Program-made: the position numbers and the translations under genes | Shown here: one piece after another, positions 54,644 through 63,409 of the stretch | Numbering within the stretch: position 1 is the first letter of the stretch | Layout: every line of letters starts with the position of its first letter | NCBI RefSeq assembly: GCF_001936625.1 | Contig: NZ_MSDU01000008.1 | Span: 124,001-188,000, forward strand | DNA: 64,000 nt | Source of the DNA: Domibacillus antri | GTDB taxonomy: Bacteria > Bacillota > Bacilli > Bacillales > Domibacillaceae | Reading direction: 5' to 3' | The notes under the pieces: model-generated | What the model was told of the DNA's origin: nothing | Seen by the model: only the letters and a program-made list of their open reading frames with translations | The model's database searches: none

Positions 54644-54689
54644 TAAAAAATCTGTCTTTCCGATTATAGCATGATCGGAAAGACAGATT
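54644..54689 (-). terminator. Terminator between folD and xseA
   Basis: Perfect 16-base stem AATCTGTCTTTCCGAT/ATCGGAAAGACAGATT with a 9-base loop, followed by six T on the minus strand. Confidence 0.9.
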
Positions 54690-54708
54690 CATCAATCGGT
54701 TGTGCCGT

Positions 54709-55563
54709 TTATTTTGCAGCAAAAGCTTTGGCGGATTTCACTGTGTTGTATAAAAGCATCGTGATCGTCATGGGACCGACGCCGCCTGGAACCGGTGTGA
54801 TCGCTCCAGCTTTTTCTTTTGCGCTTTCAAAATCAACATCGCCGCACAATTTTCCGTCTTCATTCCGGTTAATGCCGACATCAATGACAACAGCACCCGG
54901 TTTAATATGATCCGCCGTGACATAATTCGCAATACCGACTGCGGCGATAATGACGTCTGCCTGGCGCGTAATCGACGGAAGGTCTTTTGTTTGCGAGTGC
55001 GTGATCGTCACGGTTGCGTTGTTCATTAATGAAAGAAGCGCCGCCGGTTTGCCGACGATATTGCTGCGGCCAATCACCACAACATGCTTGCCTTCAAGTG
55101 AAATATTTTCTTTCTCAAGCATTTTGATAATGCCGTACGGTGTACAGGAGTAAAATGAATCTTTGCCGATCGCCATTTTGCCGACATTGACCGGATGGAA
55201 GCCGTCGACATCCTTTTCCGGAGCAATCGCATCAATGACTTTATCTTCTGAAATATGCTTTGGTAGCGGTAATTGAACGAGAATGCCGTGAATGCGGTCA
55301 TCATTATTCAACTCGTCTACTTTTTGAAGCAACGCTTCTTCTGAAAAATCGGCGGGATAGCGGTGTACCTCGGAGTGGATGCCGATTTCTTTACTGCTTT
55401 TTTCTTTGCTGTTCACATACGTGTGGGACGCCTGGTCATCGCCGACAATGACAACGGCAAGGCCCGGTGTTGTACCCGCCGCCTTTAATGCCTCAATTTC
55501 TTCTTTCAATTCGGCCCGAATGTCTTTTGCAATGGCTTTGCCATCAATGATTGCTGCTGTCAT
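54709..55563 (-). CDS. folD: Bifunctional methylene-THF dehydrogenase/cyclohydrolase FolD
   Basis: 284-residue enzyme interconverting 5,10-methylene- and 10-formyl-THF. Catalytic Lys region [13 protein letters not shown] near 50, VQLPLPKHI near 98, NAD(P) motif [14 protein letters not shown] near 165, and [10 protein letters not shown] near 260. ATG 55563 with GAGGGG 7 bases upstream matches the B. subtilis length. Confidence 0.95.
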   Translation of the reverse strand: MTAAIIDGKAIAKDIRAELKEEIEALKAAGTTPGLAVVIVGDDQASHTYVNSKEKSSKEIGIHSEVHRYPADFSEEALLQKVDELNNDDRIHGILVQLPLPKHISEDKVIDAIAPEKDVDGFHPVNVGKMAIGKDSFYSCTPYGIIKMLEKENISLEGKHVVVIGRSNIVGKPAALLSLMNNATVTITHSQTKDLPSITRQADVIIAAVGIANYVTADHIKPGAVVIDVGINRNEDGKLCGDVDFESAKEKAGAITPVPGGVGPMTITMLLYNTVKSAKAFAAK

Positions 55564-55578
55564 TATAATACCCCTCAC

Positions 55579-55971
55579 TTATTCCATCGATTGATTTATT
55601 TTCGATAACACGCCGTTAATAAACTTGCCGGCGCGTGCATCGCTGAAATGTTTTGCTAATTCGATCGCTTCGTTCATCGCGACTTTCGACGGTACGTCTT
55701 CTGCATATTTCATTTCATATACAGCAAGGCGCAAAATGTTACGGTCTACTTTCGCCAGACGATCAAACGACCAATTCTCAAGGTTTTCTTTTATTACGCT
55801 GTCAATGTCTTCAAGGTGACGCTCCACCCCGACAACAATGTCGTGTAAATAGCTGCTGTCACTGCTGTCTCCGTCCAGAACGTTTTCGATTGCTTCTGAC
55901 GCTTCCGCTCCGCTTAAATCCATTTGATAAAGAGCCTGGATACCCTTTTCACGTGCTGTCCGTCTATTCAT
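55579..55971 (-). CDS. nusB: Transcription antitermination factor NusB
   Basis: 130-residue all-helical protein binding boxA RNA with NusE for rRNA antitermination. Begins MNRRTAREKGIQALYQMDLS; ends with the conserved KFINGVLSKI. AAGGAG 5 bases before the ATG. Follows yqhY but is separated by a terminator; folD starts 15 bases downstream. Confidence 0.95.
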   Translation of the reverse strand: MNRRTAREKGIQALYQMDLSGAEASEAIENVLDGDSSDSSYLHDIVVGVERHLEDIDSVIKENLENWSFDRLAKVDRNILRLAVYEMKYAEDVPSKVAMNEAIELAKHFSDARAGKFINGVLSKINQSME

Positions 55972-56040
55972 TCATGTTAACTCCTTTTTATTTAATGCCC
56001 TTATGATCATAGCATAAAACAAGACGCGCGAAAACATGAG

Positions 56041-56067
56041 AAAAACGCTCCGAACATGCCGGAGCGT
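56041..56067 (-). terminator. Terminator after the accB-accC-yqhY unit
   Basis: ACGCTCCG/CGGAGCGT stem with a 7-base loop, followed by TTTTC on the minus strand. Confidence 0.75.
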
Positions 56068-56071
56068 CCTT

Positions 56072-56491
56072 TTATAGTTCTTCCTCGTATTCTGGTTCCG
56101 GCTGCTTTGTTTCAAATTGAATGCCGACAATATGAATGTTCACTTCGTCCGCTTCAAGCGCCGTCATATTCAGAAGGGTTTGACGAATCCCTTCCTGTAT
56201 TAATTTAGCTACCTGCGGGATCGACACGCCGAATTTGACAACGCAGTATACATCCACTTTAATGCCGTCTTCTGTCAAATCGACGCGTACGCCTTTGCCG
56301 TGGTTTTTTTTGCCGAGACGTTCGACCACACCTGATGCAAAACTGCCGCGCATTTTTTCTACTCCATCCACTTCAGATGCGGCAATGCCGGCAATGACTT
56401 CAATGACTTCCGGGGCAATTTCAATGCGGCCATGGCCGTTTTCACCGTCACTCATGTCAAGCACTTGGTTTACTGCCTGCTGATCTGCCAT
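56072..56491 (-). CDS. yqhY: Asp23/Gls24 family protein YqhY
   Basis: 139-residue Asp23-family protein (GRIEIAPEVIEVIAGIAASE near 25, VDVYCVVKFGVSIPQVA near 85). In B. subtilis yqhY follows accBC and its loss disturbs acetyl-CoA carboxylase control; the same position is kept here. ATG 56491 with GGAGGTG 6 bases upstream; the upstream frame to 56506 is not used. Confidence 0.92.
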   Translation of the reverse strand: MADQQAVNQVLDMSDGENGHGRIEIAPEVIEVIAGIAASEVDGVEKMRGSFASGVVERLGKKNHGKGVRVDLTEDGIKVDVYCVVKFGVSIPQVAKLIQEGIRQTLLNMTALEADEVNIHIVGIQFETKQPEPEYEEEL

Positions 56492-56508
56492 ATACAACAC
56501 CTCCAAAA

Positions 56509-57867
56509 TTAAGATTGGGCTTTCATCACATCATACATTTCAAGAAACTTTGTGTTAAATTCGCCGCTGATAAATACATCGTTCTCAAGCAATTTTTGAT
56601 GGAATGGGATGGTCGTATGCACACCTTCCACGACGAATTCGGACAGCGCCCGCTTCATGCGCGCAATGGCTTCTTCCCGCGTTTTGCCATGTACAATTAA
56701 CTTCGCCACCATTGAATCATAGTACGGCGGGATCATGTAGCCCGGATACACGGCGGAATCAACACGCACACCGTACCCACCCGGCGGCAGGTAGCCTTCT
56801 ACGCGGCCCGGTGACGGCATAAAGTTCTTCTCCGGATTTTCGGCATTGATCCGGCATTCGATGGACCAGCCGTCAAACGTTACGTCTTCCTGCTTCAAGG
56901 AAAGCTTTTCTCCGGATGCGACACGGATTTGTTCTTTAATTAAGTCAACACCCGTGACCATTTCTGTGACGGGATGTTCCACTTGAATACGCGTATTCAT
57001 TTCCATAAAGTAAAACGTCTTCTGGTTCGCATCATAAATAAATTCTACCGTACCGGCACCTGTATAATCAACCGCTCTGGCCGCTTTAACCGCCGCTTCA
57101 CCCATGGCTTCCCTCGTTTTCGAATCGAGAGCCGGTGATGGTGTTTCTTCGAGCAGCTTTTGCATCCGGCGTTGAATGGTGCAATCACGTTCACCAAGGT
57201 GAATCACGTTCCCATGCGTATCCGCGAGCACTTGAATTTCAACATGGCGAAAATCTTCAATAAATTTTTCCAAATACACTCCTGGATTCCCAAAAGCAGT
57301 GGCCGCTTCCTGCTGCGTCATATTTACGCCCTTTTCAAGCTCTCCCGGATCGCGGGCAACCCGGATCCCTTTCCCGCCGCCGCCTGCTGTTGCTTTAATA
57401 ATAACCGGGTAACCGATTTGTTCGGCAATTTTCAAGCCGTCTTCCACGTCTTTAATAATCCCGTCTGAACCAGGCACAATGGGAACACCTGCTTTCTCCA
57501 TCGTATCACGCGCAACGTCTTTCGTTCCCATTTGCGTAATGGCCTCCGGCGAGGGACCGATGAATATGATGTTGCATTCACGGCAAAGCTCCGCGAAATC
57601 AGCGTTTTCCGCCAAAAACCCATAGCCTGGATGAATGGCGTCCGTTTCGGTTAATTTTGCGACGCTCACAATATTTGTAAAGTTTAAATAGCTGTCTTTC
57701 GATGCCGTCGGGCCGATGCAGTATGCTTCATCCGCAAGCTGAACGTGCAAAGCATCGCGGTCCGCTTCCGAAAACACGGCAACTGTTTCAATATTCAGCT
57801 CTTTGCATGCACGGATAATACGCACTGCAATTTCACCGCGGTTGGCAATCAATACTTTTTTAATCAT
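56509..57867 (-). CDS. accC: Acetyl-CoA carboxylase biotin carboxylase subunit
   Basis: 452-residue ATP-grasp enzyme carboxylating biotin on AccB, the first step of fatty-acid synthesis. Starts [21 protein letters not shown] loop [12 protein letters not shown] near 160, catalytic [15 protein letters not shown] near 288. ATG 57867 with AAGGAGG 8 bases upstream; TTG 57873 is too close to the site. Downstream of accB by 14 bases. Could also serve YqjD. Confidence 0.96.
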   Translation of the reverse strand: MIKKVLIANRGEIAVRIIRACKELNIETVAVFSEADRDALHVQLADEAYCIGPTASKDSYLNFTNIVSVAKLTETDAIHPGYGFLAENADFAELCRECNIIFIGPSPEAITQMGTKDVARDTMEKAGVPIVPGSDGIIKDVEDGLKIAEQIGYPVIIKATAGGGGKGIRVARDPGELEKGVNMTQQEAATAFGNPGVYLEKFIEDFRHVEIQVLADTHGNVIHLGERDCTIQRRMQKLLEETPSPALDSKTREAMGEAAVKAARAVDYTGAGTVEFIYDANQKTFYFMEMNTRIQVEHPVTEMVTGVDLIKEQIRVASGEKLSLKQEDVTFDGWSIECRINAENPEKNFMPSPGRVEGYLPPGGYGVRVDSAVYPGYMIPPYYDSMVAKLIVHGKTREEAIARMKRALSEFVVEGVHTTIPFHQKLLENDVFISGEFNTKFLEMYDVMKAQS

Positions 57868-57881
57868 GCGCAAATCCTCCT

Positions 57882-58361
57882 TTATTCAGGTTTTACTAAG
57901 AAGAGCGGCTGGCCGTATTCCACAAGCTGGCCGTCTTTAACGAGAATTTCCACAATTTCTCCGTCTACTTCCGCTTCAATTTCATTAAACAGTTTCATCG
58001 CTTCCACTATACAAACCACTGAGTCTGATTTGATTTTATCGCCCGGTTTAACGTATGCGTCAGCATCCGGTGACGGTGACTGATAAAATGTGCCAACCAT
58101 AGGAGAGGTGATTTTATGTAAATGAGCATCATCTGCTGCTGACTTTGGTGCTTCTGGTGCCGGTGCTTCCTGAACAGCCGGTGCCTCGGCTTTCGGTGCT
58201 TCCTGTACCGGTGCAGGCTGTACAGCCGGTGCTGCTGCATATGTAGTCGTGCCTGTTGATTTTTTCATTTTCAATTTGCTGCCTGCTGATTCAAAAACAA
58301 ACTCCTCAATTCCCGATTGATCAACGAGTTTGATCAATTCTCTAATTTCCTGTACTTTCAT
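57882..58361 (-). CDS. accB: Biotin carboxyl carrier protein AccB
   Basis: 159-residue carrier. N-terminal helical part, an Ala/Pro/Glu-rich flexible linker (about 40-80), and a C-terminal biotinyl domain with the biotinylated Lys in [10 protein letters not shown] near 125. ATG 58361 with GGGGTG 8 bases upstream; TTG 58367 is an alternative. First gene of accB-accC-yqhY. Confidence 0.95.
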   Translation of the reverse strand: MKVQEIRELIKLVDQSGIEEFVFESAGSKLKMKKSTGTTTYAAAPAVQPAPVQEAPKAEAPAVQEAPAPEAPKSAADDAHLHKITSPMVGTFYQSPSPDADAYVKPGDKIKSDSVVCIVEAMKLFNEIEAEVDGEIVEILVKDGQLVEYGQPLFLVKPE

Positions 58362-58478
58362 TTTCAAAACACCCCTTCAAAATAAATGATTTCCGGAGTA
58401 TCTTCATTGGGAAATGAGGAAACTCCTCCTCTCATTTTATCTTTTTTTCGTCAATTAGCAAATACGAAAAAAAAAACG

Positions 58479-58507
58479 AAAAAGAGCTCACCCGTTCAAA
58501 GGCGAGC
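58479..58507 (-). terminator. Terminator of the spoIIIA operon
   Basis: GCTCGCC/GGTGAGC stem (one G-U pair) followed by TCTTTTTCG on the minus strand, just after spoIIIAH. Confidence 0.75.
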
Positions 58508-58515
58508 GTTTTTAT

Positions 58516-59037
58516 CTATTTAAACGGCTGAAACTCAACAGAAACAGGCATTTTTTCGTCCATTTCTTCTTTTGCAAGCCGGATAATTTCATTCGCCGCT
58601 TCCGCCGAATGGCTGTCCGATTTCACCGTAATCCGCACTTCGCCGTCACTCGCCCGCACAAGTGCATCGTCGTATCCTTTCGATTTAATCAGCGTTTCTA
58701 ACATCTGTTCTTTCGCCGCGAGGGCATCAAGCTCCTGCATTTCATCGTATGCCTCGTTTTTTGCTTCAGCCGATACGTCAGCAGACGCAACTTTGGCGGT
58801 TAATTCTTCTTTTAAGCGGCTCCGTTCATCTTCCGCTTCAAGTCTGATCAGTTCAAATACTTCATCACCTGCTGTTTCTTCCACCGTCACGTCGACGTCT
58901 TTCGCTGCAGAATCAGGCATCGATTCTTCCAGTGTGGAGGCCGGCAGCAATTTCTCAGGTCCTGTCACATAATAAACACCTAATACCGCCGTTAAACTAA
59001 CCATTGTAAACAGCCAGACCGTTTGTTTTTTCGGCAT
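58516..59037 (-). CDS. spoIIIAH: Stage III sporulation protein AH
   Basis: 173-residue mother-cell membrane protein that binds forespore SpoIIQ to form the feeding-tube channel. Begins MPKKQTVWLFTM with one membrane helix (about 8-25), an acidic linker, and a C-terminal YscJ/FliF-like domain ending VSVEFQPF. Shorter than B. subtilis (218), the linker being reduced. ATG 59037 overlaps the spoIIIAG stop (TGATG); GTG 59040 is possible. Confidence 0.94.
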   Translation of the reverse strand: MPKKQTVWLFTMVSLTAVLGVYYVTGPEKLLPASTLEESMPDSAAKDVDVTVEETAGDEVFELIRLEAEDERSRLKEELTAKVASADVSAEAKNEAYDEMQELDALAAKEQMLETLIKSKGYDDALVRASDGEVRITVKSDSHSAEAANEIIRLAKEEMDEKMPVSVEFQPFK

Positions 59038-59582
59038 CACTCTGTTTCCCCCTTTTTTCCCGGCATAACAGCAACGCGATGAACCGGTACTCCCAGCACG
59101 CGCGTCACCGCTTCCATGATCCGTTTTTTTACCTGTATCTTTTCCGCTCCTTCCGCAACGACAAGCACACCTTGAATTTCCGGCTTTCGCACCTCTAATA
59201 TGACCGGAGCTTCCGCGTCCCCTGACCTGACAACGGCCATCTCTTCTTCATTTGTGTCGTCTCCGCTTCCAGTTGATGACGATATGTTTTTCTCCAGCAC
59301 TTTCCGCTCGGATGATGCAAGATTGACAATGACGGAAACGTTTTTCGCCCCGGCAATTTCATTTAATGCGGCGGTTAGTTCCCGTTCATAATGGCTTTTT
59401 ACATCCACTTCAGCCGTTTCCGATTTTTCAGCCTTTTGTTCCTTCTCAGGCGGATCGCCGCCCTGCAGATCACCGAGTGCCATTAGAGCAATTCCTCCGC
59501 CTAATAGAATGGCCGCCCATTTTAATGGCTTGTCTGCTTTGCCTTTTTGCAAAAAGGCAAATAGCCGGTTTCGCTCACTCAC
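59037..59582 (-). CDS. spoIIIAG: Stage III sporulation protein AG
   Basis: 181-residue ring-forming protein of the SpoIIIA-SpoIIQ channel: membrane helix near 21-38, then a domain with LTAALNEIAGAKNVSVIVNL and a C-terminal ring-building motif ending HRVAVMPGKK. Shorter than the B. subtilis 229 residues. GTG 59582 overlaps the spoIIIAF end by 8 bases. Confidence 0.92.
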   Translation of the reverse strand: MSERNRLFAFLQKGKADKPLKWAAILLGGGIALMALGDLQGGDPPEKEQKAEKSETAEVDVKSHYERELTAALNEIAGAKNVSVIVNLASSERKVLEKNISSSTGSGDDTNEEEMAVVRSGDAEAPVILEVRKPEIQGVLVVAEGAEKIQVKKRIMEAVTRVLGVPVHRVAVMPGKKGETE

Positions 59583-60099
59583 CTCCCGAATCCCCCTTTT
59601 GAATCACCATATTCAATTGCCCCGCATCCATATTCCACTTTTGTGCGATCATATTGATTAATTTTTCTTTCGGACAGCCGCCTTCTGCTGTCTCCTGTAC
59701 AATGAAAACAAGGTTCTTTATTTCATTTTGCTGGATATCTGTGTCTACACGGCTTATCGTACAAGACGGATAAGATTGCAGTGCCGCTTGAGCTTCTTTC
59801 AATAACTGCGGTTCCAGGTAAGAATCTGGCCTTAACGATTCAGTTTTCATTAAGTGAGTCAGCTGACGATCTGTTTGCTGCTCAAAAACGTTTATTTTTT
59901 GCCCGCTTTGCTGACCCAATGAAAAATCCACATCGGTAAAGAGTGAGAAAATCGGTGACACAATGGCTGTCATAATCACGAGGCCCGCGGCAAGACGGAC
60001 ATATTTTTGCATCGCTGTTTCCGGAATCAGCATGTCTACTGCTGCAGCACATAACAATATGGCAAGCACACTGGTCAGCCAGTCAAAAATGGATTGCAC
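59575..60099 (-). CDS. spoIIIAF: Stage III sporulation protein AF
   Basis: 174-residue protein with two N-terminal membrane helices (about 5-24 and 35-53) and a soluble domain. Family start FDWLTSVLAILLCAAAVDML is clear. GTG 60099 with GAGGTGA 4 bases upstream; that site overlaps the spoIIIAE stop. Shorter than B. subtilis (206). Confidence 0.92.
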   Translation of the reverse strand: MQSIFDWLTSVLAILLCAAAVDMLIPETAMQKYVRLAAGLVIMTAIVSPIFSLFTDVDFSLGQQSGQKINVFEQQTDRQLTHLMKTESLRPDSYLEPQLLKEAQAALQSYPSCTISRVDTDIQQNEIKNLVFIVQETAEGGCPKEKLINMIAQKWNMDAGQLNMVIQKGDSGGE

Positions 60100-60103
60100 A
60101 AAC

Positions 60104-61189
60104 TCACCTCATCATGTACGCTGCATTGCCGGCTGCCACAACAGCAGCCATCATTAAAAAATACATAAACGATACAAGCGCAAGGGATGCAAGAACAAAC
60201 GACATGGTTTTGCCGATCATGTCCAGACACGATGCAGCGGCTGAATCGCCCAATGGCTGAAGGATTGCCGCCGCCACTTTATATAACAAAACGAGCACCA
60301 TAATTTTGACAACCGGAAAAAGAGCGGTCAATAGCAGCAAGCCAATTCCGGCAGCACCTGCTGTATTGTTAATCATAAGTGCGGCACCTGACGCAGTATC
60401 GGCGGCATCGGCCATCATCCGGCCGACGACCGGAACAAATGTGCCGCTTATAAATTTGGCCGTTTTCACGGTCAGCCCGTCTGCGGTGGCCGCTGTCATC
60501 CCTCTCATTGTAATGACGGCAAGGAACACAGTCATAAACGCACTAAGAATGGATACACTGAGGGTCCGAAGCAGCGAAGCAATCCGGTCCGCCTTATAAT
60601 GGTCTGACAGTAATCCGACTAAGCTGAACATGACTGAAAAAATGAGGCACGGCAGCACGATTTGATCAATTAAAATCCCGGACACATTCATCATAAATAA
60701 AAGCAGCGGCGGAAACAGGGCAGCGGAAGCAACCGCACCCGACAGTGCCAGCAGAGCGATCAGCACCGGCATAAACGCAGTCATAAAAACAGTCATATTC
60801 TCAACGGCGCCTGATGCTGACTCAACCGCCATCCTGAATGTGTTCATTGCCAAAATAAACACCGGAATTAATATGGCGGCTTCCGCAGTCTTACTTACCG
60901 TTTGATGACCGAATGCATGTCCCATCGTCTTCAGCACGGATGCTAAAATGGACAGCAAAAAAATAGTCGACAATAACTGTGCATGCTCCGTCACCTCAAA
61001 AATAAAATAGGCTTGAAACGCATCCACCCATTTCTCGATAGAAAAAAAATCGGACACGCTGAGATCTTCTGTATCTATTTCTAATTGATGGGGTAAAAAC
61101 GGGCCATACGTCTCCTTTATTTCGCTCCATCGGTCTTCGATGGCGGATAAATCAACATTTTCCATCAGCGGCTGCATGACTTGTCCCAT
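60104..61189 (-). CDS. spoIIIAE: Stage III sporulation protein AE
   Basis: 361-residue polytopic membrane protein of the SpoIIIA complex, with six to eight hydrophobic segments from about residue 65 and the ending SFMYFLMMAAVVAAGNAAY. B. subtilis SpoIIIAE (399) starts with a signal peptide; here ATG 61189 (MGQVMQPLMENVDLSAIEDR) gives none, and upstream codons to TTG 61228 inside spoIIIAD are polar. GGGACGGTG lies 5 bases before ATG. Confidence 0.92.
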   Translation of the reverse strand: MGQVMQPLMENVDLSAIEDRWSEIKETYGPFLPHQLEIDTEDLSVSDFFSIEKWVDAFQAYFIFEVTEHAQLLSTIFLLSILASVLKTMGHAFGHQTVSKTAEAAILIPVFILAMNTFRMAVESASGAVENMTVFMTAFMPVLIALLALSGAVASAALFPPLLLFMMNVSGILIDQIVLPCLIFSVMFSLVGLLSDHYKADRIASLLRTLSVSILSAFMTVFLAVITMRGMTAATADGLTVKTAKFISGTFVPVVGRMMADAADTASGAALMINNTAGAAGIGLLLLTALFPVVKIMVLVLLYKVAAAILQPLGDSAAASCLDMIGKTMSFVLASLALVSFMYFLMMAAVVAAGNAAYMMR

Positions 61190-61193
61190 TTGT

Positions 61194-61586
61194 TCACCGT
61201 CCCGGCAGCATCGCAATGACCGTTTCAATGAGCATTGCTAAAATTGGCAATATGAGTGTCATAATGATAATTTTCCCTGCGATTTCCATTTTAGCTGCAA
61301 GAGCATTTTGACCGGCGTCCCTGGCGATGTTTGCAATGAATTCTGAAATATAGGCAATGCCGACTGCTTTCAGTACTGTCTCAACATATATTTTCTCAGC
61401 GCCGGCATACGCCGCCATCTTGCGGACCGCGCCAATGAGCGCTGCCATTTCCCCAGCCAGTCCGTACAAAAGCAGGCCGCAGACGAAAAAAACGAACAAT
61501 AGTGAATAACCCGCACTGTATTCACGCAGTAATACCGCCAGAAACACGGCTACGAGAATAAGAGCGGCTACATGTGTGATAGCAAT
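61194..61586 (-). CDS. spoIIIAD: Stage III sporulation protein AD, non-canonical ATT start proposed
   Basis: Small membrane protein of the SpoIIIA complex with an SpoIIIAC/AD-type fold: EKIYVETVLKAVGIAYISEF and AKMEIAGKIIIMTLILPILAM are clear. In-frame homology continues upstream of the first standard start (GTG 61547) through ITHVAALILVAVFLAVLLRE, which forms the expected first helix. No ATG, GTG or TTG lies in frame between the spoIIIAC stop and 61547. The ribosome site AGGAG is 10 bases before ATT 61586, giving 130 residues (B. subtilis 133). Confidence 0.8.
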   Translation of the reverse strand: MAITHVAALILVAVFLAVLLREYSAGYSLLFVFFVCGLLLYGLAGEMAALIGAVRKMAAYAGAEKIYVETVLKAVGIAYISEFIANIARDAGQNALAAKMEIAGKIIIMTLILPILAMLIETVIAMLPGR

Positions 61587-61602
61587 GGTATGAACGCTCC
61601 TG

Positions 61603-61806
61603 TCACTGGAATAAAAAAACCGATTTTATCCGGTCAAACAGTTGTCCGACAATGGTTGCTGCCATAAATAAAATGTACAAAAAACCAAATAGTGTCACCC
61701 ATTGGGCATATTCTTTTTTTCCAAGCTGCTCTAAAATCGTATGCAAAAAAGCGGCGATAATACCGATGCCTGCTATTTTGAAAAGTAGGTCTACGTCCAC
61801 ATTCAT
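61603..61806 (-). CDS. spoIIIAC: Stage III sporulation protein AC
   Basis: 67-residue protein with two membrane helices (about 5-22 and 33-56), FKIAGIGIIAAFLHTILEQ and VTLFGFLYILFMAATIVGQL. Near-identical length to B. subtilis (68). ATG 61806 follows spoIIIAB by 13 bases. Confidence 0.93.
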   Translation of the reverse strand: MNVDVDLLFKIAGIGIIAAFLHTILEQLGKKEYAQWVTLFGFLYILFMAATIVGQLFDRIKSVFLFQ

Positions 61807-61819
61807 TTCATTCCCCGCC

Positions 61820-62332
61820 TTACATTAGCAAAATAGCTGTTAACAAGCCGGATAGAACACTCACTGCGCGAACCACACCGGCGAGGCGCTGTTCTTCTGT
61901 TAATGCTTCCTCCCGTCTTCTTTCAAGCTGCGCCGTCACATGTTTCAGCCTTCGTTCCTCCGCTTCCTGCGTACATGCCCCCAGCATATGACCTGCCTGC
62001 TCGAGCAGACGGATATCTCCCGGCTTGAAAGCAAACCGGTTTTTGTGCTGCTGCAGTGTACTTGTCCATATATAATCCGCACTCGTTTCAGATGACGGCA
62101 GCTTTTCGGCAAAATCATGAAAAAAAAGCGAAGCCGGTTTTTCACTTGTTCCGGCAATAAAGCGGGCGGTTGTTTCAATCGAGTCGGCTCCGAATACGAT
62201 AGCGGTTTCCATCGTTAACAGGGCAGATTCGAACTGACGAATATGCTTAACCCGGTCGGAATACGTTTTTGATTTTCGCCAGCCGATGAGAAATGAGGCT
62301 AGGATGATGAAGAAGGCACCGGCCCATTTCAT
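61820..62332 (-). CDS. spoIIIAB: Stage III sporulation protein AB
   Basis: 170-residue protein of the SpoIIIA export complex, related to type II secretion F proteins: N-terminal helix 1-18, a soluble helical domain, and a C-terminal helix near 153-170. ATG 62332 overlaps the spoIIIAA stop by 4 bases (ATGA); ATG 62338 is the alternative. No distinct ribosome site, consistent with coupling. Confidence 0.92.
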   Translation of the reverse strand: MKWAGAFFIILASFLIGWRKSKTYSDRVKHIRQFESALLTMETAIVFGADSIETTARFIAGTSEKPASLFFHDFAEKLPSSETSADYIWTSTLQQHKNRFAFKPGDIRLLEQAGHMLGACTQEAEERRLKHVTAQLERRREEALTEEQRLAGVVRAVSVLSGLLTAILLM

Positions 62333-63246
62333 GGCCATGCCAGCGCTGCTTTTAAGGTCTTGCCGTGCTGATCGCGCACAATGTATTCATGGTTTGGCTT
62401 GATTTCAATATACCGCTTGAACATTCCGCTCTCCTTTATCTCACGGATAACGAGCCGGCGAATCGCTTCTTCATACGAATGAGCATGGACCGATGCAATG
62501 ACGGTTATCCCGGCGTTAAGCGCTTCTGACATGGCATAGGCATCTTCAGCCCGGCCGATTTCATCTGCAATTAAGACATCCGGACTCATCGACCGGATCA
62601 TCATCATCATCCCTTCTGATTTTGGGCACGCATCTAGAACATCTGCCCGTGTGCCGATATCCAGCTGTGGAACACCGTTCAGGCATCCGGCAATTTCGGA
62701 GCGCTCGTCCACAATGGAAGTTTTACTTGCCGGAATTCCCAATTCTGTCTGTCCGCTTGCTGCCATTCGGGCGATATCACGAAGCAATGTTGTTTTTCCG
62801 GATCGGGGCGGACCAATCAGAAGTGTGCTTTCCCACCCTTTCTCGTACAGAACAGGAAGCAGATGACGCGCGATGCCTTTCTTTTCTTTCGCTACGCGTA
62901 TATTAAAAAAAGAGAGGTTTGTCATGGAGTGAATCAAACCTTTTTTTAACACCGCCTGTCCCGCCAGCCCGATGCGGTGTCCGCCTTCAATCGTGATATA
63001 CCCTTTTTTCAGCTGCTCTTCCAGCCTGTAAAAAGAATGCTTCGTTAATTTATGCACAAATGCCAGTCGTTCTTTCTCTGTAAACACAACAGGGAGAAAA
63101 TATTGCTCTGCCCCCGATAGTTCAACGGGCTGCCCCGTTCGAAGTCTGATTTCTTCTATGTGCGTATCTTTTTTTAAGATCGGTGTCACTGCCTGAACAA
63201 TCGTTTCCGGCAAATACGGCAATATGGCTTCATACGGCATAAACAA
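62329..63246 (-). CDS. spoIIIAA: Stage III sporulation protein AA (ATPase)
   Basis: 305-residue secretion-type ATPase powering the SpoIIIA-SpoIIQ channel. Walker A GPPRSGKTTL at 145-154, Walker B VLIADEIGR near 220, arginine-rich RRLVIREIKE near 260. TTG 63246 has AAGGAGG 6 bases upstream; the in-frame ATG two codons later is 12 bases away. First gene of the eight-gene operon, under a SigE promoter. Confidence 0.94.
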   Translation of the reverse strand: MFMPYEAILPYLPETIVQAVTPILKKDTHIEEIRLRTGQPVELSGAEQYFLPVVFTEKERLAFVHKLTKHSFYRLEEQLKKGYITIEGGHRIGLAGQAVLKKGLIHSMTNLSFFNIRVAKEKKGIARHLLPVLYEKGWESTLLIGPPRSGKTTLLRDIARMAASGQTELGIPASKTSIVDERSEIAGCLNGVPQLDIGTRADVLDACPKSEGMMMMIRSMSPDVLIADEIGRAEDAYAMSEALNAGITVIASVHAHSYEEAIRRLVIREIKESGMFKRYIEIKPNHEYIVRDQHGKTLKAALAWP

Positions 63247-63272
63247 CTGTCGCCTCCTTCCTTTCTTTTCAT

Positions 63273-63301
63273 ACTGTATGAGAAAAAGAGGGGAAATATG
63301 A
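63273..63301 (-). promoter_or_regulatory. SigE promoter of spoIIIA
   Basis: Minus strand TCATATT (63295-63301) matches SigE -35 KMATATT fully; 14 bases later CATACAGT (63273-63280) matches CATACAMT in 7 of 8. spoIIIA is a SigE operon in B. subtilis. Confidence 0.65.
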
Positions 63302-63375
63302 AACGAAAGTGAGAAACCAGCATTAAATAAGCATCACTTGTTTGCGTCCTTTCTAACAGCTGAATCGGAAACATC

Positions 63376-63401
63376 AAAAACCCGCCGTTGTGACTGGCGG
63401 G
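63376..63401 (-). terminator. Terminator after the acyl-CoA dehydrogenase-like gene
   Basis: CCCGCC/GGCGGG stem with a 9-base loop and five T on the minus strand, blocking read-through into spoIIIA. Confidence 0.75.
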
Positions 63402-63409
63402 CTTCTTCT

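Noticed and set aside
61194-61547. spoIIIAD starting at GTG 61547
   Set aside because: No ribosome site before it, and it would remove conserved residues of the first membrane helix.
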